Below, piece by piece: positions 9,248-17,174 of a stretch of DNA of 64,000 nucleotides. The notes under the pieces are model-generated. The model saw only the letters and a list, made by a program, of their open reading frames with translations. It was not told the origin of the DNA and ran no database searches. This DNA is from an uncultured Christiangramia sp. (GTDB lineage: Bacteria > Bacteroidota > Bacteroidia > Flavobacteriales > Flavobacteriaceae): positions 1 through 64,000 of the forward strand of contig NZ_CAJWRQ010000001.1 in the NCBI RefSeq assembly GCF_913046405.1. Reading direction: 5' to 3'. Position numbers and translations under genes: made by a program. Numbering within the stretch: the stretch's first letter is position 1; every line of letters starts with the position of its first letter.

Positions 9248-9525
9248 AATAGCAACAGGATTATTCCGCAGATAACAGAAATCAGAATATTAAGAAGAAA
9301 AACACGACTTAGCAGGAATGATTTGCTAAATCCCAGGTTTTCATACATAAAGTATTGATGCTTTTGAAAATAATCGAATGCCAGCATACCTATAAAAACA
9401 CCAAAACTGCTAAAAATAAGCAGCGCATACAAGGGTCCGGCAGCGATCCCAATAATGATCGCCAGCGGAACATTGTATGTATTGATCTCCTTGAAATACC
9501 TGAAAACAGCCTGACTAAACATCAA
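9244..9525 (-). CDS. Small membrane partner of the ABC protein
   Basis: A 93-residue protein with about two to three transmembrane segments (VPLAIIIGIAAGPLYALLIF, SSFGVFIGMLAF, and the C-terminal LLNILISVICGIILLLF). Its stop overlaps the start of the ABC ATPase. It is far shorter than a normal ABC permease, and neither flank carries the rest of one. It is therefore either a genuinely reduced membrane subunit or a relic. Function unknown. Confidence 0.6.
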   Translation of the reverse strand: MMFSQAVFRYFKEINTYNVPLAIIIGIAAGPLYALLIFSSFGVFIGMLAFDYFQKHQYFMYENLGFSKSFLLSRVFLLNILISVICGIILLLF

Positions 9526-9573
9526 ATTACAACGTTTAAATAGCTCTTAAGGTATAAAATTCAGTTCAGTATT

Positions 9574-10086
9574 CTATTCTGAATAGGCGCCAGATGAATA
9601 AGTGAGTTCGTAACTATGCGTATAAATTTCGAATACAATCCCAAAAGGATCTTCTACATAACACATTTTGAAAGGTTTCTCCTTTGGATAATATTCTCTA
9701 ATGGGCATTCGCTGTTTCCCACCATCGGCCACAATCTTTTCAATTAGACCTTCAATGTTAGGGTCCTGTACGCAAAAGTGAAACAATCCTGTGTTAAATG
9801 GGTTGAATTCCGGAGCTTCGTTTCTGCCCTTAGAAAATGAGAATAACTCGATTCCCACACCGTCTGAAGTAGACATATGTGCGATCTCAAATTCTTCCCA
9901 GTCATTTCCAAATACATCGATACACATTTGTCCAATAGCAGTATCAGGGTCTTTCTCTACCTTCGCTGGCTGCATAATCGTGTACCATCCCATTACTTCA
10001 GCATAAAAATCTACAGCTTTCTGAAGGTCTGGAACGGTGATTCCAATATGTGAAAATGATCTTGGATAAGCGTTTTCTTTTTTCAT
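9574..10086 (-). CDS. VOC-family (glyoxalase-like) protein under HxlR control
   Basis: A 170-residue vicinal oxygen chelate fold protein. The first module starts with RSFSHIGITVPDLQKAVDFY, where H is a likely metal ligand. The second has GLFHFCVQDPNIEGLI and ends CYVEDPFGIVFEIYTH, where E is a likely metal ligand. The start is the ATG at 10086, since the 17 codons upstream overlap the regulatory region. It is divergent from an HxlR-type regulator with a palindrome between them, so it is the likely target of that regulator. Substrate unknown; it may be a detoxification enzyme for reactive aldehydes or electrophiles (inference). Confidence 0.85.
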   Translation of the reverse strand: MKKENAYPRSFSHIGITVPDLQKAVDFYAEVMGWYTIMQPAKVEKDPDTAIGQMCIDVFGNDWEEFEIAHMSTSDGVGIELFSFSKGRNEAPEFNPFNTGLFHFCVQDPNIEGLIEKIVADGGKQRMPIREYYPKEKPFKMCYVEDPFGIVFEIYTHSYELTYSSGAYSE

Positions 10087-10139
10087 AACATTCTTCTTTG
10101 GAACCTCAAAATTAAGGTATATTCGTCTCGTAAACAATA

Positions 10140-10166
10140 AGTTACCTATAAGTGGTATAGGTTACT
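10140..10166. promoter_or_regulatory. Operator palindrome between VOC and HxlR genes
   Basis: AGTTACCTATA and TATAGGTTACT flank the spacer AGTGG as an inverted repeat matching at 10 of 11 positions. It sits between two divergent starts (10086 and 10198). This is the expected place and size for a dimeric winged-helix HxlR regulator that senses a reactive compound and controls itself and the neighbour. Confidence 0.65.
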
Positions 10167-10197
10167 AAAAGAGTAAATAGTAGGTTTCCAGAGCTTT

Positions 10198-10509
10198 ATG
10201 TCTAAAATTATGTCTAAGAATATTTGTCCTTTAAATGCGACCATGAATTTAATTGGTACAAAATGGAAACCTTTGGTGCTCTTTCATTTACTAGATGGTC
10301 CGGAAAGATCTGGTATTCTCAAATCCAGAATTCCTGAGATCAGCAATAAAATGTTCACGCAAACAGTACGTGAACTGGAGAAGGACTTACTCGTTTCCCG
10401 TAAGGTTTACCCGGTGGTTCCTCCCAAAGTTGAATATCAACTTACTGGAAAAGGAAGGTCATTGGAGCATATTCTGCGTGGATTGGATGAATGGGGAAAG
10501 CAGATTTAG
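10198..10509 (+). CDS. HxlR-family winged-helix transcriptional regulator
   Basis: The 103-residue protein fits the DUF24/HxlR family: NICPLNATMNLIGTKWKPLV at the N-terminus with the conserved Cys, GTKW and the following helix, then the helix-turn-helix (LKSRIPEISNKMFTQTVREL), then the wing PPKVEYQLTGKGRSLEHIL. These regulators often use the N-terminal Cys to sense electrophiles. The start at 10198 is used; a second ATG at 10210 is equally possible. Confidence 0.9.
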   Translation: MSKIMSKNICPLNATMNLIGTKWKPLVLFHLLDGPERSGILKSRIPEISNKMFTQTVRELEKDLLVSRKVYPVVPPKVEYQLTGKGRSLEHILRGLDEWGKQI

Positions 10510-10638
10510 TGTTTGATCTGTATCATCAAACAAGGAAACTGTAATTTTTAAAATTCCGTTAGCAAATTATGACCTGTTCGCGCGGAAGTTTTTCTAAATT
10601 TACGGCACAATAACAAACACAACTAAACAACACAACAA

Positions 10639-11574
10639 ATGCCGACTACGGAAGCTAAAATCTTTAACTGTACACAAAGCCAGGCGCTGGCCGAGAAAAT
10701 CGCCGATCATTACGGTACTCATCTTGGGAATGTGATCACTTCCACGTATAGCGATGGTGAATTTCAGCCATCTTTCGAAGAGTCTGTAAGAGGAAGTAGG
10801 GTTTTTATCATTGGCTCTACCCATCCGGGTAGTGACCATCTAATGGAGATGCTTCTAATGCTGGATGCTGCAAAACGCGCTTCAGCAAGACATATCACGG
10901 CTGTAATGCCTTATTTTGGCTGGGCTAGACAGGATCGAAAGGATAAACCTCGTGTGCCTATTGCCGCTAAAATGATTGCAAGTATTCTCGAAACTGCCGG
11001 GGCAACCAGGATCATTACCATGGATCTTCATGCCGACCAGATCCAGGGATTTTTCGAAAAACCTGTGGATCATCTATACGCAAGCACAGTGTTCCTTCCT
11101 TACTTAAAAAATCTTGGTCTAGACAACCTTACCATCGCATCTCCAGATATGGGCGGTTCCAAAAGAGCTTATGCATATTCCAAAGCATTAGAAACCGATG
11201 TGGTAATTTGCTATAAGCAAAGAGCGAAAGCAAATGTGATTTCCCATATGGAGCTCATAGGAGATGTCACCGGGAAGAATGTAGTCCTGGTAGATGATAT
11301 GGTAGACACCGCAGGGACTTTGACCAAAGCTGCAGATCTTATGATGGAACGCGGAGCTTTAAGCGTTCGTGCCATCTGTACGCACCCTGTACTTTCTGGA
11401 GAAGCTTACGAGCGCGTTGAAAAATCTAAACTTGAGGAATTAATTGTGACAGATTCTATTCCATTAAGAAAGGAAAGCAAGAAAATCAAGGTAGTGAGCT
11501 GTGCAAATCTTTTTGCAGATGTGATGAAGAGTGTGAATGATAATCGCTCCATCAGTGAAAAGTTTATCATGTAA
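10639..11574 (+). CDS. prs: Ribose-phosphate pyrophosphokinase
   Basis: The 311-residue enzyme makes PRPP from ribose 5-phosphate and ATP, feeding purine, pyrimidine, histidine and NAD synthesis. Seen: the flexible-loop region ITAVMPYFGWARQDRKDKP, the ITMDLHADQIQGFF segment with the metal-binding His, and the PRPP-binding motif NVVLVDDMVDTAGTLTKAA. Length is normal. In many Bacteroidota prs is followed by rplY and pth. Here the same order is kept, but a ppx gene on the opposite strand lies between prs and rplY. Confidence 0.97.
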   Translation: MPTTEAKIFNCTQSQALAEKIADHYGTHLGNVITSTYSDGEFQPSFEESVRGSRVFIIGSTHPGSDHLMEMLLMLDAAKRASARHITAVMPYFGWARQDRKDKPRVPIAAKMIASILETAGATRIITMDLHADQIQGFFEKPVDHLYASTVFLPYLKNLGLDNLTIASPDMGGSKRAYAYSKALETDVVICYKQRAKANVISHMELIGDVTGKNVVLVDDMVDTAGTLTKAADLMMERGALSVRAICTHPVLSGEAYERVEKSKLEELIVTDSIPLRKESKKIKVVSCANLFADVMKSVNDNRSISEKFIM

Positions 11575-11595
11575 CTTAAGCATTCGATATAATAT

Positions 11596-11625
11596 AAAAA
11601 AGCCGGTTCTATACCGGCTTTTTTT
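11596..11625. terminator. Terminator between convergent prs and ppx
   Basis: AAAAAGCCGGT and ACCGGCTTTTT around a TCTAT loop. The right arm's T run overlaps the last bases of the ppx gene, so it can serve both strands. Confidence 0.85.
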
Positions 11626-13213
11626 ATGCTTGATTCTGGTTCTTTTGACTTTCTATCGTGATGATCTCGATCTCTTTTCCGGTAATATCCTTCAGCAAAT
11701 CTGCTTTGCGTAAACCTCCCCAGACTTCCAGTTCCGGCTCCCCTAATGTTGTTATTTGCAACCTGATCTTTTCTGAAGATTTAATGATCTCCAGTTCCTG
11801 GACGTTCTGATAGTGACTGCGATCCAGGCCGTCGGCAAGTCGGAGTAAAGCGGCTAGTTTCTCGATCCTCTTGCGTAGTTTTTTTGATAACTGTTTATAT
11901 AAATAATGTCTCTTCTTAGGAACAGTTCTTCGGTGATAGCGAGCGGTGTGCGCCATGATATTGATCTCATCCTCGGTGAAACCACGTAGATCTGCATGCC
12001 TAATAATATAAAGTGCATGTTTATGATGTTTGCGATAGTTGATATAATATCCAATATCGTGCATTAATGCTGCATATTCCAGTAGTTCCCGATCTCCTTC
12101 TTCCATTTTCAGATCTTTTTGAAAAGCATCGAATAACTGCAGGCTCATCGCTGCCACATGCCGGGAGTGATCTTCCATCCAGTGGCATTTGCGTAAAAGT
12201 TCATGGACACTTCGCTTACGCGGTTCAGGATAATTAGCGACAAGATCAAGTTTTGGACGTTCCTTTTTAATAAAATCGAGGATCATCCCATCTCTAAGCG
12301 CAGCTTCAGAAATTTTAATTTCTTCGATATTAAATTCCTTGATAAGATATTTTACCAGCACCATTCCCGGGTTAATGATATCTATTCTTTTTTCATCCAG
12401 CTCACTTATATCCTCACGTTCTTTGCGATCAAGCTGAATAAAATCCTTGTAGAATTTTTTAAATTCTGAAACATCAAAAACCAGTTCGTTCAGGCTCATA
12501 TTGGCCGTATGAGAGTTTCTGTTGGCGATCATGGCGCCTATATTCTCCATGGTTCCGGAACTTCCAATAATGGTTCTAACTTTATGTTTTGCTAGTATTT
12601 CTGAAAGTTCACCAAGTTCTTTTTTATAATGTTTTTTTAAAGCTTTGATCTCTTCTTTACTAATAGGGTCATTAGAAACAAATTTTGCCGCCATGCGGGC
12701 AACGCCGAGTTTCAAACTCTGAGAATAGAGAAACTTCTCATTATTACCCAGAATAAATTCCACGCTTCCTCCTCCAATATCCACCATCAATACCAGTTCT
12801 TCGGAAAGTGCTATACTATGCTGAACCGCCAAACCAATCAATGCTGCTTCCTTACTACCCGAAATCGCTCTTACTTTAATGCCAGATTCAGCTTTCATTC
12901 GCTGAATAAAATCTCCTCCATTGGTGGCTTCCCTAATGGCTGAAGTAGCAAAGGCGATAATTTCTTCCACATGCATGCTATCGCATAGAAATTTTATCCT
13001 TTTCATAGCGTCAAGGCCACGTTGCATGGCTTCTTCACTCAATTTATTCTCCATTCCTTTTTCAGCAAGAATGACCATCTCCTTCAGCTTGTCTACTGTT
13101 CTAAAACTTCCGTCAGGATAAATATCTACCAGTACGGCATGAAAAGAATTCGTACCGAGATCGATCGCGGCGATTCGCTTATTGGCATTTACAGTTTCAG
13201 ATAGGTTCTCCAT
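11624..13213 (-). CDS. ppx: Ppx/GppA-type exopolyphosphatase with HD domain
   Basis: The 529-residue product shows the ASKHA fold of polyphosphate/pppGpp phosphohydrolases: phosphate-binding AAIDLGTNSFHAVLVDI (about residues 14-30), IIAFATSAIREATNG and LMVDIGGGSVEFIL, then GSSGTMENI. The C-terminal 200 residues form an HD-type domain with HSRHVAAMSLQLFDA, YAALMHDIGYYINYRKHHKH and MAHTARYHR. It degrades polyphosphate or pppGpp; sequence alone does not separate these roles. Single-gene unit between prs and rplY. Confidence 0.88.
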   Translation of the reverse strand: MENLSETVNANKRIAAIDLGTNSFHAVLVDIYPDGSFRTVDKLKEMVILAEKGMENKLSEEAMQRGLDAMKRIKFLCDSMHVEEIIAFATSAIREATNGGDFIQRMKAESGIKVRAISGSKEAALIGLAVQHSIALSEELVLMVDIGGGSVEFILGNNEKFLYSQSLKLGVARMAAKFVSNDPISKEEIKALKKHYKKELGELSEILAKHKVRTIIGSSGTMENIGAMIANRNSHTANMSLNELVFDVSEFKKFYKDFIQLDRKEREDISELDEKRIDIINPGMVLVKYLIKEFNIEEIKISEAALRDGMILDFIKKERPKLDLVANYPEPRKRSVHELLRKCHWMEDHSRHVAAMSLQLFDAFQKDLKMEEGDRELLEYAALMHDIGYYINYRKHHKHALYIIRHADLRGFTEDEINIMAHTARYHRRTVPKKRHYLYKQLSKKLRKRIEKLAALLRLADGLDRSHYQNVQELEIIKSSEKIRLQITTLGEPELEVWGGLRKADLLKDITGKEIEIITIESQKNQNQA

Positions 13214-13347
13214 GTACTTCAGAATTGATTGAGTTTCAATTTATACAAATAATAGATGAACTTCCAGTGAGAGATCTCAAAATCATGATCTCTGTAATTC
13301 ATCTGAACTTTTTAAGGATCAGTATTTTATAGATTCAGAAAAAGCTT

Positions 13348-13355
13348 TACTTTTG
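13348..13355 (+). promoter_or_regulatory. rplY promoter -7 box
   Basis: TACTTTTG matches the Bacteroidota TAnnTTTG box. It places transcription start near 13360 and gives a leader of about 70 bases. No clear -33 TTTG is seen. Confidence 0.6.
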
Positions 13356-13372
13356 CAACCTCAAAATTTTGG

Positions 13373-13410
13373 CAAATGAAGGCAGTCCAAAGCGGACCCG
13401 ACGACATTTG
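13373..13410 (+). promoter_or_regulatory. Structured 5' leader of rplY
   Basis: Two nested pairings are visible: outer CAAATG (13373-13378) with CATTTG (13405-13410), inner GTCC (13385-13388) with GGAC (13394-13397) around an AAAGC loop, separated by an internal loop (AAGGCA / CCGACGA). It lies in the predicted transcript just ahead of the L25 start at 13432. The shape suits an autoregulatory site where L25, normally a 5S rRNA-loop binder, contacts its own mRNA. That role is inference. Confidence 0.45.
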
Positions 13411-13431
13411 TTATAACTTTAAATTACAATA

Positions 13432-14088
13432 ATGAAATCAATTACGATCAACGGATCTAAAAGAGAAAGCGTAGGCAAGAAGGCAACGAAGGCACTACGT
13501 AATGCTGGACAGGTTCCTTGCGTATTGTACGGCGTAGAAGGTGATCCACTACACTTTGCAGCAGAGGAAATCTCATTCAAAGACCTTGTGTACACTCCAG
13601 ATGTACATACAGTTAAAATTAAATTGAAAGATGGAAAATCTTTTGATGCGATTCTTCAGGATATTCAATTTCACCCAGTGAATGATGCTATCCTTCACAT
13701 CGATTTCTACCAGATCTTCGATGATAAGCCAATTACGATGGAAATTCCTGTTCACACTGAAGGTGTTGCAAGAGGGGTTAAGAACGGTGGTGTACTAAGA
13801 TACAACCTTCGTCGTCTTAAGGTAAGAGGTTTACCTGGAGATCTTCCAGATTACATCGTTGCAGATGTATCTAAACTTAAAATTGGTCAGAAACTTTATG
13901 TAACTGGTGTTGCTAGTGAGGATTATGTGATCCAACATCCAGATAACACAGTAATCTGCCAGGTAAGAACATCCCGTAATATTGTCGCTCTTGATGACGA
14001 TGAGGACGAAGATGAAGTTGCTCCAGATGAAGTGCCAGCTACTGAGACTGATGATGTAGCAGCCGTAAAAGAAGGAGAAGACAACTAG
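13432..14088 (+). CDS. rplY: 50S ribosomal protein L25/general stress protein Ctc
   Basis: This 218-residue L25 of the long (CTC/TL5) type binds 5S rRNA. Seen: the N-terminal RNA-binding domain ([20 protein letters not shown], then GQVPCVLYG), the TL5 C-terminal domain ([20 protein letters not shown], then [20 protein letters not shown]), and a very acidic tail ([15 protein letters not shown]) usual in Bacteroidota. It has its own promoter and leader, and a terminator separates it from pth. Confidence 0.97.
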   Translation: MKSITINGSKRESVGKKATKALRNAGQVPCVLYGVEGDPLHFAAEEISFKDLVYTPDVHTVKIKLKDGKSFDAILQDIQFHPVNDAILHIDFYQIFDDKPITMEIPVHTEGVARGVKNGGVLRYNLRRLKVRGLPGDLPDYIVADVSKLKIGQKLYVTGVASEDYVIQHPDNTVICQVRTSRNIVALDDDEDEDEVAPDEVPATETDDVAAVKEGEDN

Positions 14089-14110
14089 TCTTATTCTTTA
14101 ATTCATATAG

Positions 14111-14140
14111 AAAAGCATTCCACTTCGGAATGCTTTTTTT
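14111..14140 (+). terminator. rplY terminator
   Basis: AAAAGCATTCC and GGAATGCTTTT around an ACTTC loop, followed by a T run. Confidence 0.85.
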
Positions 14141-14223
14141 ATTAGCAGAATTTTATCATTCGGTTTTTAGTAATCTAATTTCAAAGTAGCTGATAAATTT
14201 TATCTTTACGAAAACTAAATTGG

Positions 14224-14850
14224 ATGCTTTCATTCTTCGGAAGGATATTACGTAAGAAAGAGACCGGGAAGCAAATAGATCCCATGAAGAAATTTTTGAT
14301 CGTAGGCCTTGGAAACATTGGCCCGAAATACGAAAATACCAGGCACAATATAGGATTTAAGATCCTTGACGAACTTGCCAGAGAAAAAGAGGTAAGCTTT
14401 GAAACCCAGAAACTGGGCGACGTTGCCAGCTTTAAATTCAAAGGAAGAACTTTCGTGCTTCTCAAGCCCAGTACGTACATGAATCTTAGCGGAAAGGCAG
14501 TGAATTACTGGATGCAGAAGGAAAAGATCAATCTTGAGAATTTACTTGTGGTAACAGATGATCTTAACCTGTCATTTGGCACTTTGAGACTCAAAACCAA
14601 AGGTAGCGATGGTGGTCATAATGGCCTTAAAGATATACAGGCACAATTAAATACAACAAAGTACAATCGTTTTAGATTCGGAATCAGTGATGAGTTCGCC
14701 AAAGGACAACAAATAGATTATGTACTTGGTGAATGGGAAGATGATGAACTTAAGAAGATGCCGGAACGTTTAAAAACTTCCGCAGAATTAATATTGAGCT
14801 TTGGAACAGCTGGAGTTTCCAATACCATGAATTCATATAACGGAAAATAA
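14224..14850 (+). CDS. pth: Peptidyl-tRNA hydrolase
   Basis: The enzyme recycles tRNA from prematurely released peptidyl-tRNA. Seen: [20 protein letters not shown] with the conserved Asn and catalytic His, [29 protein letters not shown] and [12 protein letters not shown]. The 208-residue frame begins 20 residues before the usual MKKFLIVG. A similar basic N-terminal extension ending [13 protein letters not shown] is common in flavobacteria, so 14224 is kept, but the ATG at 14284 is possible. The ribF start lies six bases after its stop. Confidence 0.95.
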   Translation: MLSFFGRILRKKETGKQIDPMKKFLIVGLGNIGPKYENTRHNIGFKILDELAREKEVSFETQKLGDVASFKFKGRTFVLLKPSTYMNLSGKAVNYWMQKEKINLENLLVVTDDLNLSFGTLRLKTKGSDGGHNGLKDIQAQLNTTKYNRFRFGISDEFAKGQQIDYVLGEWEDDELKKMPERLKTSAELILSFGTAGVSNTMNSYNGK

Positions 14851-14856
14851 CAGGAT

Positions 14857-15795
14857 TTGGAAGAGCATAAAGGTGCAAACTCATTTAGTAGTGAACGTCA
14901 AACTGTAGTGACCATAGGGACTTTTGACGGTGTTCATGCAGGACATCGCAAGATTATAGACCGCCTTGTTAATTCTGCCCATGCCAATAACCTCGACTCG
15001 GTAGTGCTTACCTTTTTTCCTCATCCAAGAATGGTGTTGCAGAAGGAAAGCAATATCAAGCTTATTAATACGATCGAGGAGCGCAAGCAATTATTAGATC
15101 AAACCGGAATAGATCACCTTGTAATTCATCCATTTACACGTCAATTTTCCAGGCTTACTGCACTGGAATTTGTACGGGATTTCCTTGTCAATAAACTAAA
15201 AGCGAAAAAGATCATTATTGGCTACGATCATAGATTTGGGCGTAATCGCACCGCAGATATTGATGATCTCAAGCAATTTGGAAAGGATTTTGGTTTTGAG
15301 GTGGAAGAGATCTCCCAGCAGGATGTGGAGCAGGTAGCTGTAAGTTCCACTAAAATTCGGAAAGCGCTTATAGAGGGAAGAGTGGAACAGGCCAATATTT
15401 ACCTTCAAAGTGAATTTACACTGAAGGGTATCATAGTTAGAGGAAGAGGGATTGGCAAAGGCCTTGGCTATCCAACTGCAAATATGGAAATTCCTGAAGA
15501 TTATAAACTAATACCGAAGAATGGCGTTTACGTAGTAAGATCTGTTTTAGATGGACGAACCATTTTTGGAATGATGAATATTGGAACTAATCCTACTGTT
15601 GGAGGAAAGGAGCAAACGATCGAAACGTACTTTTTTGATCTTGATAAGGATCTCTACGGAAAAGAATTTACCATAGAAATGCTGGTAAGGATCCGCGATG
15701 AAAAGAAATTTAATTCAGTAGAAGAATTAAAGATCGCCATGAAGCAGGACCAGGCATTTTCAAGTCAATATATCAAGGATAATTATGCTGAATAG
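14857..15795 (+). CDS. ribF: Bifunctional riboflavin kinase / FAD synthetase
   Basis: The 312-residue enzyme makes FMN and then FAD. The N-terminal nucleotidyltransferase domain (about 1-180) has TIGTFDGVHAGHRKII and IGYDHRFGRNRTADI. The C-terminal riboflavin kinase domain (about 185-312) has GIIVRGRGIGKGLGYPTANM and GVYVV, then MMNIGTNPTVGG. It appears to start at TTG (14857), because no in-frame ATG or GTG lies between the pth stop and the first conserved residues. Tightly coupled to pth, and its end overlaps the HTTM gene. Confidence 0.96.
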   Translation: MEEHKGANSFSSERQTVVTIGTFDGVHAGHRKIIDRLVNSAHANNLDSVVLTFFPHPRMVLQKESNIKLINTIEERKQLLDQTGIDHLVIHPFTRQFSRLTALEFVRDFLVNKLKAKKIIIGYDHRFGRNRTADIDDLKQFGKDFGFEVEEISQQDVEQVAVSSTKIRKALIEGRVEQANIYLQSEFTLKGIIVRGRGIGKGLGYPTANMEIPEDYKLIPKNGVYVVRSVLDGRTIFGMMNIGTNPTVGGKEQTIETYFFDLDKDLYGKEFTIEMLVRIRDEKKFNSVEELKIAMKQDQAFSSQYIKDNYAE

Positions 15796-17104
15796 GTGGT
15801 TGTTCAAAGAAGTCGATAATTCAGCACTCGTTGTATTTCGTGCGTTATTTGGATTATTGATCACCATCGAAGCTTTTGGTGCTATTTTCACTGGTTGGAT
15901 TCGCCGAACCATGATAGAGCCAGAATTCACTTTCAATTTTATAGGATTCGAATTTCTTCAACCGCTACCTGGAAACGGGATGATCTGGTATTACGCGATC
16001 ATGGGTGTTTTCGGGATTTTTGTTATGCTGGGTTTCAAATATCGAATGTCCATAGTGCTCTACGGGATCATGTGGGCAGGCGTTTATTTAATGCAGAAAT
16101 CCTCTTACAACAATCACTATTACCTGCTCATGCTCCTATGTTTTATCATGAGCTTTCTGCCGGCACATCGCTGGTTTTCGATAGATGCGTGGAGAAAACC
16201 GGAAATTAGCAAAATTTCCATGCCCAGATGGGTCTGGGCAGTGATCGTACTTCAGTTATGGATCGTGTATACGTATGCTTCCGTAGCCAAATTTTACCCG
16301 GACTGGCTGGACGGCAGTTTTCCTGCGATGCTTATGGCTTCCAAAAAAGATTACTGGCTGGTTGGAGAATTCCTTCAGCAACCCTGGATTCGCTACGCGA
16401 TCACTTCTTTCGGACTCCTTTTTGATCTGTTAATTATCCCATTACTACTTTGGAAAAGAACAAGATTAATGGCATTTATCGCCGCGATATTCTTTCATCT
16501 TTTTAACAGTTTTATCTTTCATATTGGCATCTTTCCTTACATGTCGCTTGCCTTCTGTATTTTCTTTTTTCCTTCGGAAACTATCAATAAAATATTTCTG
16601 CGTGGAAAGAAGAAAGTCTACACTGGTAATGAGATCAATGTTCCTTCCTGGAACAAGATCTTTGTTGGTGCTCTGGCCGTGTGGTTTGCCATACAGGTTG
16701 CTTTGCCATTACGACACTGGTTTTTTCAGGATGATGTACTCTGGACTGAAGAAGGACATCGCTTAAGCTGGAGAATGATGCTTCGGGGCAAAGGTGGTAG
16801 AATTACTTTCAAGGTAGTAGAAAAAGGAACCAGCGACACCATTATTGTTCAGAAAGAAGATTATCTCTCGCCTAAACAACTAAGAGCCATACCAAGCAAA
16901 CCAGACATGATCTGGCAATTTGCGCAAAGACTCGAGCAGGAATATGCTGAAAAAGGTATGGAAATAGAGGTTTATACTGAAGGGAAAATCAGGGTGAATC
17001 GTGGTCCATATAAAACCCTGATCGATCCAAAGGTAGATCTGGCGGCTGAAGAATGGCAGCATTTTCGTCATCATGACTGGATTTTACCTTCTACCGAAGA
17101 CTAA
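15785..17104 (+). CDS. HTTM-domain membrane protein, vitamin K gamma-carboxylase-like
   Basis: A 439-residue protein with multiple membrane segments and a soluble C-terminal region (about 320-439). It keeps two stretches recognisable from vitamin K-dependent gamma-carboxylase: SSYNNHYYLLML (H111), aligning with the human SWNNHSYLYGL segment, and VAKFYPDWLDGSFPAM (K169), aligning with the KKLDADWVEGYSM segment that holds the catalytic Lys. Bacteria with this family are not known to use the mammalian clotting chemistry, so the substrate is open. The start overlaps ribF by 11 bases, suggesting co-expression. Confidence 0.8.
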   Translation: MLNRWLFKEVDNSALVVFRALFGLLITIEAFGAIFTGWIRRTMIEPEFTFNFIGFEFLQPLPGNGMIWYYAIMGVFGIFVMLGFKYRMSIVLYGIMWAGVYLMQKSSYNNHYYLLMLLCFIMSFLPAHRWFSIDAWRKPEISKISMPRWVWAVIVLQLWIVYTYASVAKFYPDWLDGSFPAMLMASKKDYWLVGEFLQQPWIRYAITSFGLLFDLLIIPLLLWKRTRLMAFIAAIFFHLFNSFIFHIGIFPYMSLAFCIFFFPSETINKIFLRGKKKVYTGNEINVPSWNKIFVGALAVWFAIQVALPLRHWFFQDDVLWTEEGHRLSWRMMLRGKGGRITFKVVEKGTSDTIIVQKEDYLSPKQLRAIPSKPDMIWQFAQRLEQEYAEKGMEIEVYTEGKIRVNRGPYKTLIDPKVDLAAEEWQHFRHHDWILPSTED

Positions 17105-17123
17105 TTTTCTAGCCTGCTTTTGC

Positions 17124-17131
17124 TACATTTG
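17124..17131 (+). promoter_or_regulatory. serS promoter -7 box
   Basis: TACATTTG matches TAnnTTTG, 43 bases ahead of the serS start and 20 bases after the HTTM stop. Confidence 0.5.
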
Positions 17132-17174
17132 CAGCTTATAAAAATTTCAACTTCATTTAAAATTTTCAGGCCTT

